Shown piece by piece: positions 1 to 14,686 of a DNA stretch of 64,000 bases. The notes beneath the pieces are model-generated. The model had not been told where the DNA came from and did not search any database. It saw only the letters and a program-made list of their open reading frames with translations. Within the stretch, counting starts at the first letter, position 1; every line of letters begins with the position of its first letter. The DNA comes from Vigna angularis (taxonomy: Eukaryota > Streptophyta > Magnoliopsida > Fabales > Fabaceae). A program made the translations under genes and the position numbers. Where the stretch lies: assembly GCF_016808095.1 (NCBI RefSeq), contig NC_068970.1, positions 41,017,630-41,081,629 on the forward strand. Reading direction: 5' to 3'.

Positions 1-1
1 T

Positions 2-85
2 GAAAGAAGATTTAATGAGGCTCAACAACGAAAAGAAGACAACAATTCTGATGAGGATACTATGAAAACATCTGACTCAGAATAA
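2..85 (+). pseudogene. C-terminal tail of a copia (SIRE/Maximus-like) polyprotein, cut by the window edge
   Basis: A frame open from the left edge runs 27 residues to a TAA at 83-85. The tail is very hydrophilic, rich in E, D, Q and N, and ends in acidic and serine residues. It is followed by a long non-coding stretch, a purine-rich tract and an LTR, which is the layout of the 3' end of a SIRE/Maximus-type copia element. The family is inferred from this downstream structure, because too little protein is visible to identify a domain. Confidence 0.4.
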
Positions 86-1390
86 CGTTACAAGGATTGT
101 CTGTCTTAGTTTTTTAATCTAAGTTTGCTTGTTTGATGTTTTGTTTGTTTTCAGTACTTGTTTTGTAAATGGCTCTGTATGCCATTTCGTTTTGATATCA
201 TCTGATTGTAATCATATTTCACATCAATGAAATCAGAGTTTGTTTTAAATTGAGTAACTGTTTATAACTGATTGTAATGATATTTCACATCAATGAAATC
301 AGAGTTTGTTTTAAATTGAGTAACTGTTTATATCTGATTGAAATCGATTGTGTGATGTATGAAGTTGATTAATTTAATGTTTATGATTGCACTCATACAT
401 TTACACACACAAATTATATCTGTAATACTTCTTGCATTACAATAATTCTAAAATGCTTGATCTAGAAAGATCTTGAAAGGTTTTGTAGGAACATTGCTTC
501 TAGAATAGCTACTGGAGATAAAACTCAACTGGAAAGCAATGAAATCGATTACAACAGGAGATCAATCGATTACCATTTTAACAGGGGTTATAAATTCCAT
601 GATTTGGAATTTGGTTATTCTGTTTATTGATCATATATTGTTGTTTGTTTCATTTTCAATATATCTCTGATCTTTTATTTGATTAAAATTACTTGAGATA
701 ATATTGAGATTGTTGATTGATATTGTATCCATGTTACATTGATATGGTTGCACAATTTCTGATCTGATACAATATTGTCACATGTTTATATTTGTTATGA
801 AATGCTCTGTGAAAACTGCATTGTGCATTCAGATTTTGATTATAAAACATGCATAATGGCAGGGGGAGCATTGCATAGGATCTTAGATAATTTCACATGC
901 CTACACTTTAGGGTGAGATTATATCTTTATCATGTGATTATCTGTGACAGGGGGAGCATCATTGTTTGATTAATATGATTTACTAATGCATTTCTCAATA
1001 AATGTCTGTCAGCATATCATTAGCATATGGCATACCTTTTTTGCTAATGCACAAAGGGGAAGAATGCTGGGAAAAAGAGTTTTCTGTGTTAAACTTTCTG
1101 ATAATGTTGATAATGCGGGGAGAATACTTTGATAGTGTCTCTGATATTCATATTATGATGATATTCTGTTTGTGCTCTGATATGAATCGCTTGTGCTCTG
1201 ATATGAATTAATTTTTTTTGAGCTGATTTAAATGAGAATATCTCAAAATGTTTGCAATGTTTTGATCTGATACATGATCTGATATATTTGATAATCATTT
1301 GCACTGATACATTTTGACACGATATGATTGGATTTGTACAACATGGTTGTTTATTAATCATGGTTGTAAATCATAAAAAAAAAGGGAGAT
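86..1390 (+). mobile_element. 3' non-coding internal region of a SIRE-like copia element, ending in a polypurine tract
   Basis: This stretch links the polyprotein stop to the LTR at 1391. It contains a 66-bp tandem repeat (202-345) and several GGGGGAGCA or GGGGAGAA purine blocks. It ends in an A-rich tract followed by GGGAGAT (about 1374-1390) directly before TGTTGAGA. That is the plus-strand priming tract expected next to a 3' LTR. No ORF here looks like a gene. Confidence 0.6.
202..345 (+). repeat. 66-bp tandem repeat, two full copies and the start of a third
   Basis: The segment starting CTGATTGTAAT at 202 recurs at 268 almost unchanged and begins a third time at 334, a period of 66 bp. 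It lies between the polyprotein stop and the polypurine tract of the copia remnant. Confidence 0.85.
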
Positions 1391-2625
1391 TGTTGAGATT
1401 GTTGATAGGAAGAGCACTGGTTTAGCTGAACTTACAATCTCAGAGCTTCTGGTTTTTTATGATGACAACATAATTAATAACACATGTGATGTTTATGTGT
1501 TACATGTTCTATTGCTTACATGCTACATGTTTTAATCAATGTATAAATCTGTTTAAAGCTTGGAGAACATGATTGTGTTGTTACATTGCATTTCACTGTG
1601 CTATATAATCGATTTTATTGGTGAATGCATGTTTGGTGTTTTACATAATGAAAACCACAAGCACTTATATTGAACTTTTTATTGTGTGCCAAAACAACAG
1701 TTTTAAGTCGACTTCATTATGGGGTGAATCGGTTAAAACTCGTGGCTTTGCACAAACTTGTTAAAAGTGTGCTGTGAGGTTTTTCAAAGAAGAAGTTTTT
1801 CAAAACTATGTTTAAATGTGTTACATAGTCGATTATATGCAGCTTGCATTCGATTGAGTGTGTTACAGTTTTGAAATTTCGTTAATGCTTGTGTTAAATG
1901 TTACAACGGCTATAATTTTATATATGTTGACCAAGCATTTATTATGCATCGATTGCATTAATTGCACATTCAATTAATTGCATTAATTGCTACTAACTGC
2001 TTTGACTGAACTGTTACATTCGACTGGATTAGTAGCTAAGTCGATTAAAATGCGTCTGAATTGTGAAAATCTATAAATTGACGCAAACTTGATCTTTGTA
2101 AGAACTTTTGTGATTCTAACAGTTTTGTGATATTTTGAAGAAAGTGAATTCTTACAGAGAAAGGGAAAAGCTCCAAGAAACAAGAAGTGACCGTGGTGTT
2201 CATCTACTTGTGGATTCTTGAAGAGCAAGTTAACTGCATTTATAAAGGTTGATCATATCTGCACATTTGGGTGTTACGGAAAGATCAGAAGCTTCAATCT
2301 TATAAAGATTGGTTTTTTGTTTCCCTATTGTGATTATAGGAAGAAGAGCGTGTGACGTTCTTGACTTTGAGGGTGGCTCAAAGGGTTAGACTGCAGGAGA
2401 GGGGATTCTTGCTGCTAGTTTGTTTTGTATATGCCTATATTTTGATCAGAGGGTTAGAGAGGTGTTTTATATTTTTGATGTGAGGTTGCTATAAAAACCT
2501 TGTTGTAAAAACCTTGATCATTATAGTGCATTGGCTTCCTGTGGTTGGAAGGACACTAGATGTAGGCTTGGCCAAACCAGTATAAAACCCAAGTGGTTGA
2601 TCTTTCTATCCCTGCACTTTTATTT
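1391..2625 (+). mobile_element. SIRE-like LTR, plus orientation, truncated at its 3' end
   Basis: It begins TGTTGAGATTGTTGATAG directly after a polypurine tract, the normal start of a copia 3' LTR. A TATA-like CTATAAATTG lies near 2070. U5-like text such as AACCAGTATAAAACCC is near 2575. The expected CA end is missing because the sequence switches near 2625 into an inverted copy of the same LTR. Confidence 0.7.
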
Positions 2626-3293
2626 AGTCGACTGCATATTGCTTTTAATCGACTGAGCTACTAATGCAGTCGAATATAACAATTCTGTTATAGCAGTTAG
2701 CAGCAGTCAAAGCAATTAATTGAATTCGAATTAATGTAGTCGAATGAAATTTAATGCTTGGTCAACATATTTAAATATATGACCGTTAGACATTTATATC
2801 AAGCATTAACAGAATTTCAAAACAGTAACAGACTTAGTCGAATGCAACACGCGTATAATCGACTATGTAACAGTGTAAATCATAGTTTTGAAAAACTTTC
2901 TCTTTGGAAAATCTCACAGCACACTTTGAAAAAGGTTTGTGCAAAGGCACGAGTTTTAATCGACTCACCCCATAATGAAATCGACTTAAAACTATTATTT
3001 TGCCACACAATTAAAATTCAACGTAAGTGCTTGTGGTTTTTCTCATCCAGAAAATGTGTCATGCATTCATGTATAAAATCACATATATAACACAGTGAAA
3101 TAGTGAAATGCAATGAACAACACATCAACAACACAATCATGTTCTCATATACGCATATAACATGTAAGCATAGAACATGAAACACATGATTCACATGTGT
3201 TATTAATTATGCTTTGTCATTATCAAAAACTCATATATTACTGAGATTGTGGGTTCAGTTAAACCAGTGCTCCCCCTATCAACAATCTCAACA
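2626..3293 (-). mobile_element. Second copy of the same LTR, inverted, 5' part only
   Basis: Read on the minus strand from 3293, this starts TGTTGAGATTGTTGATAG and follows the LTR at 1391 for about 660 bp. Shared blocks include AATTAATAACACATGTGA, AACCACAAGCACTTA and GTTGACCAAGCATT. It stops near the TATA region of the LTR. With the left copy it makes an imperfect 0.66-kb inverted repeat around a spacer of about 570 bp. Confidence 0.75.
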
Positions 3294-3589
3294 GTGATAA
3301 AAATCATTAAGTATAACCTCTATTCACTTATTCACCAAATTCAAGTAAAACAAGAGTTTAAGCAAGTTTCAAAGTCAAAGAGAGTTGATTTAGTATCAAA
3401 ATTGCATCAAGATAACGGTAAATTCAACCGTTATCACAGACCATGTTAGTTTATTTTTCAAAATGTCATTTTCTTTTGAAAGTTTTTTGTTTTGTTTTCT
3501 TGTAAGTTGAAAACCTTATGACAATTTGGAAGAATTTGACAACAAATCATGTTAGGCTTCAATAAGAGAGTGTAGGTCAGTAAAATTTA
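3294..3589. other. Spacer without recognisable gene
   Basis: AT-rich sequence between the inverted LTR and the decayed gag region. I see no ORF, repeat or motif that I can name. Confidence 0.4.
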
Positions 3590-4632
3590 CCTCACCGTGA
3601 GAGTCATCTGACGAGCATTTGATGCTATCTTCCATGAGACAAAGATTTGCTTCTTCTTCTTCCTCATCAGACACTAAGAAGTCCAGATCCTCCCAGGTAC
3701 TCATCAACACCTTTTTCTTACCTTTTTTGGTAAAGGTAGTTTTTCTCTTTCTCTTTTCTAGATCAAGACATTGAGACCTGAAGTAGCCTGGCTTCTTGCA
3801 TTCATAGAAGACAAGAGGACCTTCCTTTTGCTGGTCATTTCTAGAGGTTGACCCAAGGCGTCTACCTTTGAACTACATGACCTTCTTTCTTCACCACAAC
3901 AACTAAATCTTTCTTGAGATGAACGATTGTTCGTCTTCTTCTATAAAGTCTTCTTCACCAGTTGACTCTTGTAAGGGTTCTTCTACTTTGAAGACTTTTG
4001 TGAGAGTCCTTCTGATAGACTTCAAGCTTTTAGCGCGATGTTTTTTTCTTTTCTTATGATTCCATCTTGTTGAAGCTCCTGCTCATGAACTTTTAGGATT
4101 CTAACAAGCATCTCTAAGCTTATTCCATCAAGATTGTTTGAGATCCTTAGAGTAGTGACTTGCGACCTCCATTTCCTTGGAAGACTGCGAAGAGTTTTGT
4201 CAATATTATCATAGGTTTTACCCAACATTGAGAATAACTTGTACTCTTGAGTTAACAATGTCAATTTTTTTCTTTTCACTTTGCTTGAGCCTTCATATGT
4301 GATAACTTAGGTATCTCGCATATATTTAGCTCTCTTGAAAGCACGAACTTTCTTGTACTCTTTCCTCAGAGAAAGCGCACATTAGTGAATTACGAGCTTT
4401 AGAGTTAAAAAGGTACCTATGCTTTTATGCATTAGACCATGAGCTTCTCGGCAAGAGCTCTCCTTTATCAAAAAGAGGAATATAGTTGCCATTGTCAACC
4501 ACATTCCACATATCGATGTAACAAGATTCAAATAATGCGATCATTCTTGGTTTCTAATAGTCAAACTTTTCCCCCTTGAATATAGAAGGCCTGTTGATAG
4601 CAAATCCTTCATATTCAGTGGTCGTTAGCATC
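3590..4632 (-). pseudogene. Decayed gag of a SIRE-like copia retrotransposon
   Basis: On the minus strand a gag-like frame opens with an ATG at about 4632. It shows the typical N-terminal 'EGFAINRPSIFKGEKFDY' region, with a stop where the conserved tryptophan is expected. At 4279-4022 an 85-aa open stretch carries the gag core (LRSLPRKWRSQVTTL, then LVRILKVHEQELQ), which matches the UBN2/DUF4219 type of copia gag. Further stops and frame changes follow, and a lysine-rich, cysteine-containing remnant runs to about 3590. No pol follows. The LTR for this element lies just upstream, at 4650-8552. Confidence 0.75.
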
Positions 4633-5951
4633 TTTCCTCAAGTGTTTTTAAAAATCTTTCACAAAGTAGTGTCTAATGGATTTATAAGAGATATATAATT
4701 TATATAAGATTTTACACATTCGTTTTTATAAAGAGCGTATATGGAAAACGTTTCAAAGAGTAATAGTAAAGCACATATTTTATACTAGTTCACTCAATCC
4801 TGAACTACGTCTAGTTCTCCCTTAAGAACTCATAAAGGGTTCACTAATCCTTACGAAGATGACACAAGTTTTACCTCTCCAGATTTACAACGAGTACTAG
4901 CATCACTCTTGGTTCACCTAGTCAACACGAATAGTTCGAGTTTAACCACTCTTGGTATACAAGTTTTCTAACAACTTCTAGTCCAACCTTAGAAAACTAT
5001 CTAGATTGTTTAACTCAATTGAGCTAAACACGAAGTCTTTTAATTGTCTTCAGAATGTACAACACAATCAGTGTTCAGAGCAAGTACAAATTGATAACTC
5101 TCAAAGACAGGATAAAAATAATACAATAAAATCTAAGATTTTAGTAAGATTCTTTCTCTAGAAAATATAACTGCAGGCGATATATGAATTGAGTAACAAC
5201 AAGCTTGTTTCTGCATTCAAATGATATCTATATTATTATTCTTGTCTTCTCTTCAAGCTTTTGTCTATATATAACATTTCTTGAAAAATGGTTGTTAGAC
5301 ATCGAGATTGACTTCATGTAGAGTTGATAGCCTTTTTAGGTGACAGGTCACACTCAAGTCTACTTTACAGAGGTATAATGCTTTGTCATAGCCTTTATGA
5401 AAACATAACTTGTATGATGTGTCAGAACATAAGTTTCAAGGGAAACATTCCCAAAATGTTCTTCACATCTCTCAATGTCTTATTTTGTGTGTAGTGATTA
5501 TGATATATTTGTACTTATTTTGATTTGTACAAATATTAATAACAAGATGTACAAGCATTGAAACACTTTATCCTACATGCATTAAATAATTTGAACGTTG
5601 ATAAACGTTAAGATGTATTGTGTTTTCAGAGTATGCTGTCATTGTAAACGCATTGATAAATGCAGCGTTAGTAAAACATTCAACATATGATTATCATATG
5701 GTAAACATTAGATGCTTTTTCAAAAGTGGTTTGAGATATGCAGTGTTTAACAAAATTTTGTTAGACGATACATTTTGTAAGACGCTTGCTTGAATTAACA
5801 CTATTTGAATAAAACATATTTTAAGCTTCAATGTTAGTATTGAGATAAACACTTATGTTCATAAAACACTTGCTTGTAAGACATTGTCAATTTATATGTT
5901 TAGACGTTGTTTGTAAAACTTTGTTTGTTGCGTATATCGTCTATTAGATGA

Positions 5952-8304
5952 AACTAGTGGAAAAAGAGGATTCAATGATGACTTATTATGACAAGTGAAA
6001 TCCACTTGTCATACTACACTCATCGGTGGTAATTTTGTAATAACTAAGATATACTATGACGTATTTTAAGAAACCTATCATAATAGATGTAGCAGTGACA
6101 TTTTTGTAATAAAAGTTACATGTATTATGATAGGTAAAAAGCCACCTATCATAATAAGTTGAGTGTGGTGACAAAATTGAAATTACGATGAATACATATT
6201 ATGACAGTTTTAGAATACCTATCATAATAGGTGTAAACCCCTAACTTAAAAGAAAATTGTGCCCTAAAACCTAAAACTCTCTCAAAATGTTTCCTCTCTC
6301 TCGAAAATACTCATTTTCCCTCTTGCTCACAAAGTCAGTCACAGAAACTTTCCTTCGACTCTCCCTTCCACTCTCCCAATCACATAAGCTCACATAACTG
6401 AGTTGCAATGTCGTACCAACAATTTGCTCGTGTCGCCATCACTGATTGTTCGTTGACGTTAGCATTGCGATGTTTCTACAATCACATTTGATTTGTTATT
6501 GAGGATTCAACGTAGTGAGTAATCGAAACATTGTGGTTGTTTTGGTTTTTCGTTTTCTATGGTTGTTGTTACATTGACCTATTTTTGGTGGAAACTTCAT
6601 GTTTTCTCGCCCCAAATAAGAATGGTAAGTTAGGGTTCTTATTTTGCATTTCGATTATCTTTCTCTGCACCTTGAAAGTTATTACCTTATGTTTTGTCTT
6701 TCTCTTCGTCGAATTACAGAATGATATAAGGAAATGGTTCGTGAAATCAAATGACAAGGACAACAATGTCGGTCCCTTCAAGCCTTTCAATCAATCCAAG
6801 CCTTCTTCAGATAAACCCTAGTCTGATAAAATTGTGAGTGTGTTGCTATTGTATGTTTTATTTTATTGTTTTTTTTTTCATTTTTAAATGCAAATATTCT
6901 TGTGAGTTTTGAAGTCAGAGTGTAAGTTTAGTTTTTTTTTCCAATGGTTTAATGGAAAAATAATGGAATTGCAGAGTTAGTGATAGTAAATCTTTGGTGG
7001 TCTCGAATGATTTGCTGCATAAGGGGTTGGATGATACCTTTTTGTTAAAACTTTGTTGGGTCAAGAGCGCTGGAGAATCTCTATCAAAACTTTATGATTT
7101 TGGTTGATATATATTCCTAATTTGTCTTTATGGTGATATGAAAATTTGTATTTTTTAGAATGTTTACTTGTTGTGTGTTAATTAGAGGGGAATGCCAGGC
7201 ATTTGGGCATCCGGAGTCAGAAGGAAAGATTCTAAAGATTACATCTCAACTTGGTAGAAAAATAAGTATATCTGGGGCACTGTCTTGTTTGTCTTTCTTT
7301 TGAAAAATTTCAGGTTATTTTCTTTTTATTTTTATATTTTGAATAGAAAGGAAAATTGATACAGGTATTGCATAAATTTCAGTGCGTCTACTACAACTTC
7401 TGACAGTTAGGAGTTTCAGGGTTGGCTGAATCATGACCACTTGGTATGTTCACTAGGAGGCATTTTGTATTGTAATTGCCTTGTTTTATGATTGCATTGT
7501 TTTGTTTGCAGTGACCAATTTTACCTTTCGATTGAGATGACAGTATAATGGGTGTCTATGGAAGGTGGAAAGCTGAGACTTGAGAAGCTCGACACATTGA
7601 AGACATTAGAACCAAGTGGCCTTTTTTTTTTTATTTTAAGTGTTAGTAAATTATAGAAACTTGACTGCAATTTAGTAGTGTATGTAGGTTAATGTAATAT
7701 TTGGATTTAATATATAGTTTGATGTACAAATTATGAATTAAATATTATAAGACAATTTAATGTTTGAAATGAATTTCATTTTGTTTGTTCAATTGAATCT
7801 ATTCATTTCATGCTATATTGATTGGATGAGATGATAATACAGGAAATTGATTGTAAATTAATTAGATATGTTAAATGTAATAATGAATTTATATTTTTAA
7901 AAAACAAGTTTTTATGACGTAGATGACAATGTATGTAATAATAGGTTAATTCTAAAAAGCATATATTATGATGGGTGAACAATTAGTTGTTATAATAAAT
8001 TTGACATATTATGATAGGTGAAAAGATCTAAGTCATAAAATAGTACATATTATGATAGGTAAATCCAGTTACGTCATAATAAATTTGTCATATTATGATT
8101 GATAAGTGAAAATTTGTCATAATACACTGAACGTATTATGATAGGTGACAGAAATTATGTCATAATATGTTGAATCTATTAGGACGTACTTTTCTGCTAC
8201 GTCATCAAATGCGCAAACTTATTATGATGTCTAGAGCTATGATGTCAAGTTACCCGTCATAATAGCTCATTTTCATCCGTCACAAAAAGCGATTTTTCCA
8301 CTAG
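5952..8304. mobile_element. Non-autonomous CACTA-like DNA transposon carrying a host gene fragment
   Basis: The ends are inverted repeats: ACTAGTGGAAAAA on the left and TTTTTCCACTAGT on the right. A likely 3-bp target duplication TGA lies at 5949-5951 and 8305-8307; because the terminus is itself a palindrome (CACTAGTG), the exact end could shift by 1-2 bases. Many subterminal copies of ATTATGATAGGT and its complement fill the first about 300 bp and last about 400 bp, which is typical of CACTA elements. The paralogous LTR at 62990-63020 lacks this insertion. No transposase is visible. The interior (about 6280-7620) resembles spliced host sequence. Confidence 0.75.
6720..6833 (+). pseudogene. 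Captured first-exon fragment of replication factor C subunit 1 (RFC1)
   Basis: After an acceptor-like TTACAG, the frame reads NDIRKWFVKSNDK followed by a Lys/Pro/Ser-rich stretch, then a donor-like GTGAGTG. Plant RFC1, the large subunit of the clamp loader that loads PCNA at primer ends, starts with a (S)DIRKWFMK(S/A)H(D/E)KG motif, so this is most likely its N-terminal coding exon. A TAG replaces a codon near the end of the exon. The rest of RFC1 (BRCT and AAA+ ATPase domains) is absent. It lies inside a CACTA-like transposon, so it is a captured, non-functional fragment. The match is from memory of the family. Confidence 0.65.
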
Positions 8305-8770
8305 TGATCATGTAATAAAGACGCTTTCTTTCATTAGACGTTGTTTATAAAACTTTGTTCATCAAACAATATAGTCTAGAAAGCGTTGTATAAGCTTGTT
8401 TGCATATGTTAAAGATGTTCCAAAGTATTATGCTCTTAGATGTTATTTCTTTAAAACAATATTTCATTCAAAGTGATATTTCGTTTAATAATTTTTTGTT
8501 AAACTTCAAAACCTGAATTACTAAAGGATCTCGTCTTAATCTTGTCTTAATATTCTTCACTCTTAATTCCCTTCGTTGACCTTTTATCCTCGGTGACACA
8601 CCTCAAATTTCTAATCAATGCACCTATATCTTTAACCACCACCAAATTAGATTTCTAAACTCACCAACTTCCACTTTTAAGATTCTTACATCAATCCTAT
8701 TTCAATCCTACTATTTCTCATTATTACAACTGTACCTATGTATTTTAATTTAAAACTCTCTAACTACTTA

Positions 8771-8771
<1 letters not shown>

Positions 8772-8820
<49 letters not shown>
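8772..8820. repeat. (AT)n microsatellite, about 49 bp
   Basis: Uninterrupted AT dinucleotides followed by TTTATTTATTTATT. Confidence 0.95.
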
Positions 8821-8824
<4 letters not shown>

Positions 8825-9012
8825 TTATTTATTGTTCTCTTATATAGTTTAGTTTTTTTTCTTTAGAATGCAGAAAAAAAAATCCAAACTTTTGTATTAC
8901 TAATTTTGTAATGTTAAACCATAGTATTTTTTTTTCTTAATTATTACCTTTCTTACAATATTTTTCTCACATGTGACATAGTAGATATGTCCATTATGTC
9001 AAATTAATGAAG

Positions 9013-9129
<117 letters not shown>

Positions 9130-9919
9130 TTGTGTGTATTTTTCAAAAAGTTTTATTTCATTAAATCAATAATTAGAGTAACATGTTTCTAATCACCAAA
9201 CAAAGTGATCATAACTTACATGTTGGTATTTTTTTTTTTAAGATGTGATTCAAATGATTGTGTAGATAATTCTGAATGCTTTAGTACTTTTACGACTTCA
9301 TTAGTGTCACAAATAACATGAAAAACTATATATGTATTTAATATAAACTATAAACTTTTGTATAAATTAGGGACTACTCTTTTTTAAATGAAACTCACAC
9401 ATAGCTTGCATGTGTTGGAGTGAATATTTTTGTAAAAAGTTAATAGTCATATCATTGCAAAACTATAGCATCTCAAATGAAGTTAATATCATATCTCAAC
9501 AATCTTTTTCTCTCTAAAGAATGAGTATATAAAAAGAAGGAAGAAATCATGCAAACACATGGCATCAAATATAAACTATGTAGAAGAAAACATATACTTT
9601 ATTATTTCTAAAAACACATCTTAATTTATGTAAGAAGTGGTTCAAACCAAAAGAAATCTCTCTTACACAGAACAACTCAATCTATAAACACATTTATTAT
9701 CTTCTATGAAAATGTACAAGACTTTAAAATCTAAAATACCAATATTAGAAGAAAACTCTCTCATATAATCTATTGGCCTTTAAAAACGTCATAAGGAGTC
9801 AAATTAGGGTTTTCACGAGGAACACCATCCACATTACATATAACAAATCTAATATGAGGACATTTCCAAATAACCACATAAACTTTAGTAGGAACGTTAG
9901 AAGAATATATATTATTATT

Positions 9920-11745
9920 AGGGTTAAATATGTCTTTGTCCTTCAATTGTCATGAAAATTTGTAAATGTCCATGCCTCAAATTTTAATTTTGTTTAGTTC
10001 TCTTACTTTCAAAAGTAAGGTTTTAGTTCCTCATTTTCAATGACGTTAAATTTTATCCCACGTGGTAAATGATATTTCGGCGTTCTACTTAGGCTGCCAT
10101 GTAGAGTGACATGTGGTTGCCACGTGTTGAAGATTATTATTTTGAATAAAAATTAAAATTTCACAAAATCCAACTTAGTTTTTTTAGTGTTTCAAAAGAA
10201 AAGCAAAAAGGTTTTCAACCTTCTTCCATTTCCTTTACCAACATCTTTGTCTTCAACCTCGCACACAAAAACACAAAGAATGCAAACTTCATCACTACTT
10301 ATTACCTCCTCTTTCCTTCTCCACCCACTCTTCTCATCACAAACATTTTTATCTTCTTCTTCCCCATCAACACAAGTGTGAATCGACACAATATCTTTCT
10401 TTCGCTTCTCCATCATTTTCATCCTTTTTGTTCACTATCTTCATCTCTTCATTTCCAACACCAATAAAAAAGATAAAAAAAACAAACACACATTTCCTGT
10501 ACCTCCACATTTAATCATTCTCTTCTATGTCTCTCCATCACCATCAATAACCCCATTCAAGCCCCACCTAAAAACTTTCATTTTATCTTCATTTTTCTTC
10601 CTTTTCTCCATCTTCTACACTCGTATTTCCCCAGTTTAACTCCACATATACACAATTTTACTATGACTTAATTTCACCACTCCAACATCTTAATCCTTTT
10701 TGTTCAGATTATCATTCATCAACTTCTTGATCCATCACATCCATGTTCCATCTTCATTATCACTGGCACAATCTTCACCCACATAAACACATTGCAATCA
10801 ACATAGAGAAATCATTCCTAATATACAACCAATTCCAAAATCAATGAATTTCATCCATGGATTTCATTACCTTCTCATTCAACAATTCCAGAGTTTAGCC
10901 CAATACAAACACAAAATCTTAATAGAAAACAAACAGAAACATAAAGAAAGGAGGGGAAAGGTTGAATGCTGGTACAGAAAGGCGACCCATTGTAGTTGTG
11001 GTTGAGCTTCAATGAGACTCAAAGAAGTAAAAAAATGTCCCTCTACTACCCTATATTACAAAGATACGGAGGTTTGGAGGAGAAGCGTCCACGTGTGGAA
11101 AAGAGAAGGGTTTCATGCGATGGTTGATGTGATTAACATGCAACGCCTCTGACTAATACTTTTGCAAGTGAAGATATGCAACAACGAGTTGTGGTTATGA
11201 TGATGAGATATTGTTCGTAGGAAGAGGAGCATAGGAGGAGATGTCTCATTGATGTTGGCGAGGGCTACGTCTATTGACTATGGCAGTGCTGGCATCTTCG
11301 TAGGTGATGCATCTAGGTGGTTGGAGGTTTCTCTGTACTGCTATCTACTTTGTCACCGTTGAAGTCCTTTGCACACATCGCTTTGCCTCTTCGTCACCAA
11401 TAGTGTTGGAGCGTCTATTGTTGCATAATGCAAAGAACCCTAATAAACTCCTGACGAATGATCTTTTTATTTTATTTTTGAAACATTAAAAAAGTTGAGC
11501 TGGATTTTTTTAAAAATATAATTTTTATTTAAAATAATGAATTTCAACACGTAGCACCCAGATGTCACTTTACCTGGGAACCTAAGTGAAATGTCATTTG
11601 TCACATAAGACACAACTTAACACTATTAAAAATGATGGACTAAAAACATTACTTTTGATAATAAGAAGATTATATAAAATCAAAATTTTGAATAGAAATC
11701 ATTTACTTTTTTTTTAGAATTGAGAGACAAAAACATATTTAACCT
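9920..11745. mobile_element. Non-autonomous Mutator-like (MULE) transposon
   Basis: Long terminal inverted repeats of roughly 270-280 bp start GGGTTAAATATGTCTTTGTC on the left and, reversed, AGGTTAAATATGTTTTTGTC on the right. Further matching blocks lie inside, such as the CACGTGTTGA/TACGTGTTGA region and ATTATTTTAAATAAAAATT-like text. A perfect 9-bp target duplication TTATTATTA flanks it (9911-9919 and 11746-11754), the length expected for Mutator-like elements. This terminal type is frequent in legume genomes. The about 1.25-kb interior has no transposase and no ORF that I recognise. Confidence 0.85.
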
Positions 11746-11754
11746 TTATTATTA

Positions 11755-14037
<2,283 letters not shown>

Positions 14038-14045
14038 ATTATAAC

Positions 14046-14686
14046 TAGGGATGTCAACGGAGTGAGGACGGGTATAGCTAGTAACTCCGTACGGGATAAA
14101 TATCTGCCTCATACCCATCTCCATATCCTTGCGAGTATGCATTATGCGAGTACTCACATATTTTTTTAATATTCACAAATCGTTAGTATTTGCATATATT
14201 TACAAAAATCTTTTAAAAATATTTAATAACATATTTTAACCATAAAAATCTAAAAATTAATTTGTATAAAAATATATAAAAATGGTACAAAGTTATAAAA
14301 ATTTGTATACTTCTTAAAATCTAAAAAATATCTACATAAAAATCTATAAAAGATCTATATATAAAACTTAATTTTAAACATTAATCAAAGATAACAACAT
14401 CCAAATAAATTCAAATAAAATACAATACATCACTATCATAAGTTTCAAAGAAAGTCCAAATAAACTCAAACTCACACAAGTCCAAATAAAATTACAAAAG
14501 TAAATATTAGAGATTAACGAGTATAGATACTATGATAATCATATTCATCCCGTTAACATGCGAATATAAAAAATACTTGTACATGTTACCCATGAATATC
14601 CATTTATAATATTCATTTCTTATTCATTGTAGATTTTATCCGTAGATACTCACGAGTATGATTTTTTTATTTTTTTTACATCCGTA
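14046..14686. mobile_element. hAT-like MITE
   Basis: The left end TAGGGATGTCAA pairs with the right end, which reads TACGGATGTAAA when reversed. Flanking 8-mers ATTATAAC (14038-14045) and ATTAGAAC (14687-14694) match at 7 of 8 positions, an 8-bp target duplication as expected for hAT elements. Internal subterminal GAGTA and CTCA motifs recur in inverted orientation. There is no coding capacity. Confidence 0.8.

Larger units (their letters stand above)
4650..8552 (-). mobile_element. SIRE-like LTR (TGTTAAGACAAG family), split by a CACTA-like insertion
   Basis: On the minus strand the LTR begins at about 8552 (CTTGTCTTAATA on the plus strand, one base from the family start). It runs to about 5952 with a CACTA-like transposon at 5952-8304 removed from the count, then continues to about 4650 just before the gag ATG. 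It aligns by eye with the copies at 18795-20610 and 61625-63680. A TATA box (CTATATATAAC, about 5263-5273) sits in the expected U3/R position. Without the insertion the LTR is about 1.55 kb. Confidence 0.7.

Noticed and set aside
10187..10422. Overlapping ORFs inside the MULE (plus and minus)
   Set aside because: CT-rich sequence gives Ser/Leu/Thr or Lys/Glu-rich frames on either strand; no domain.
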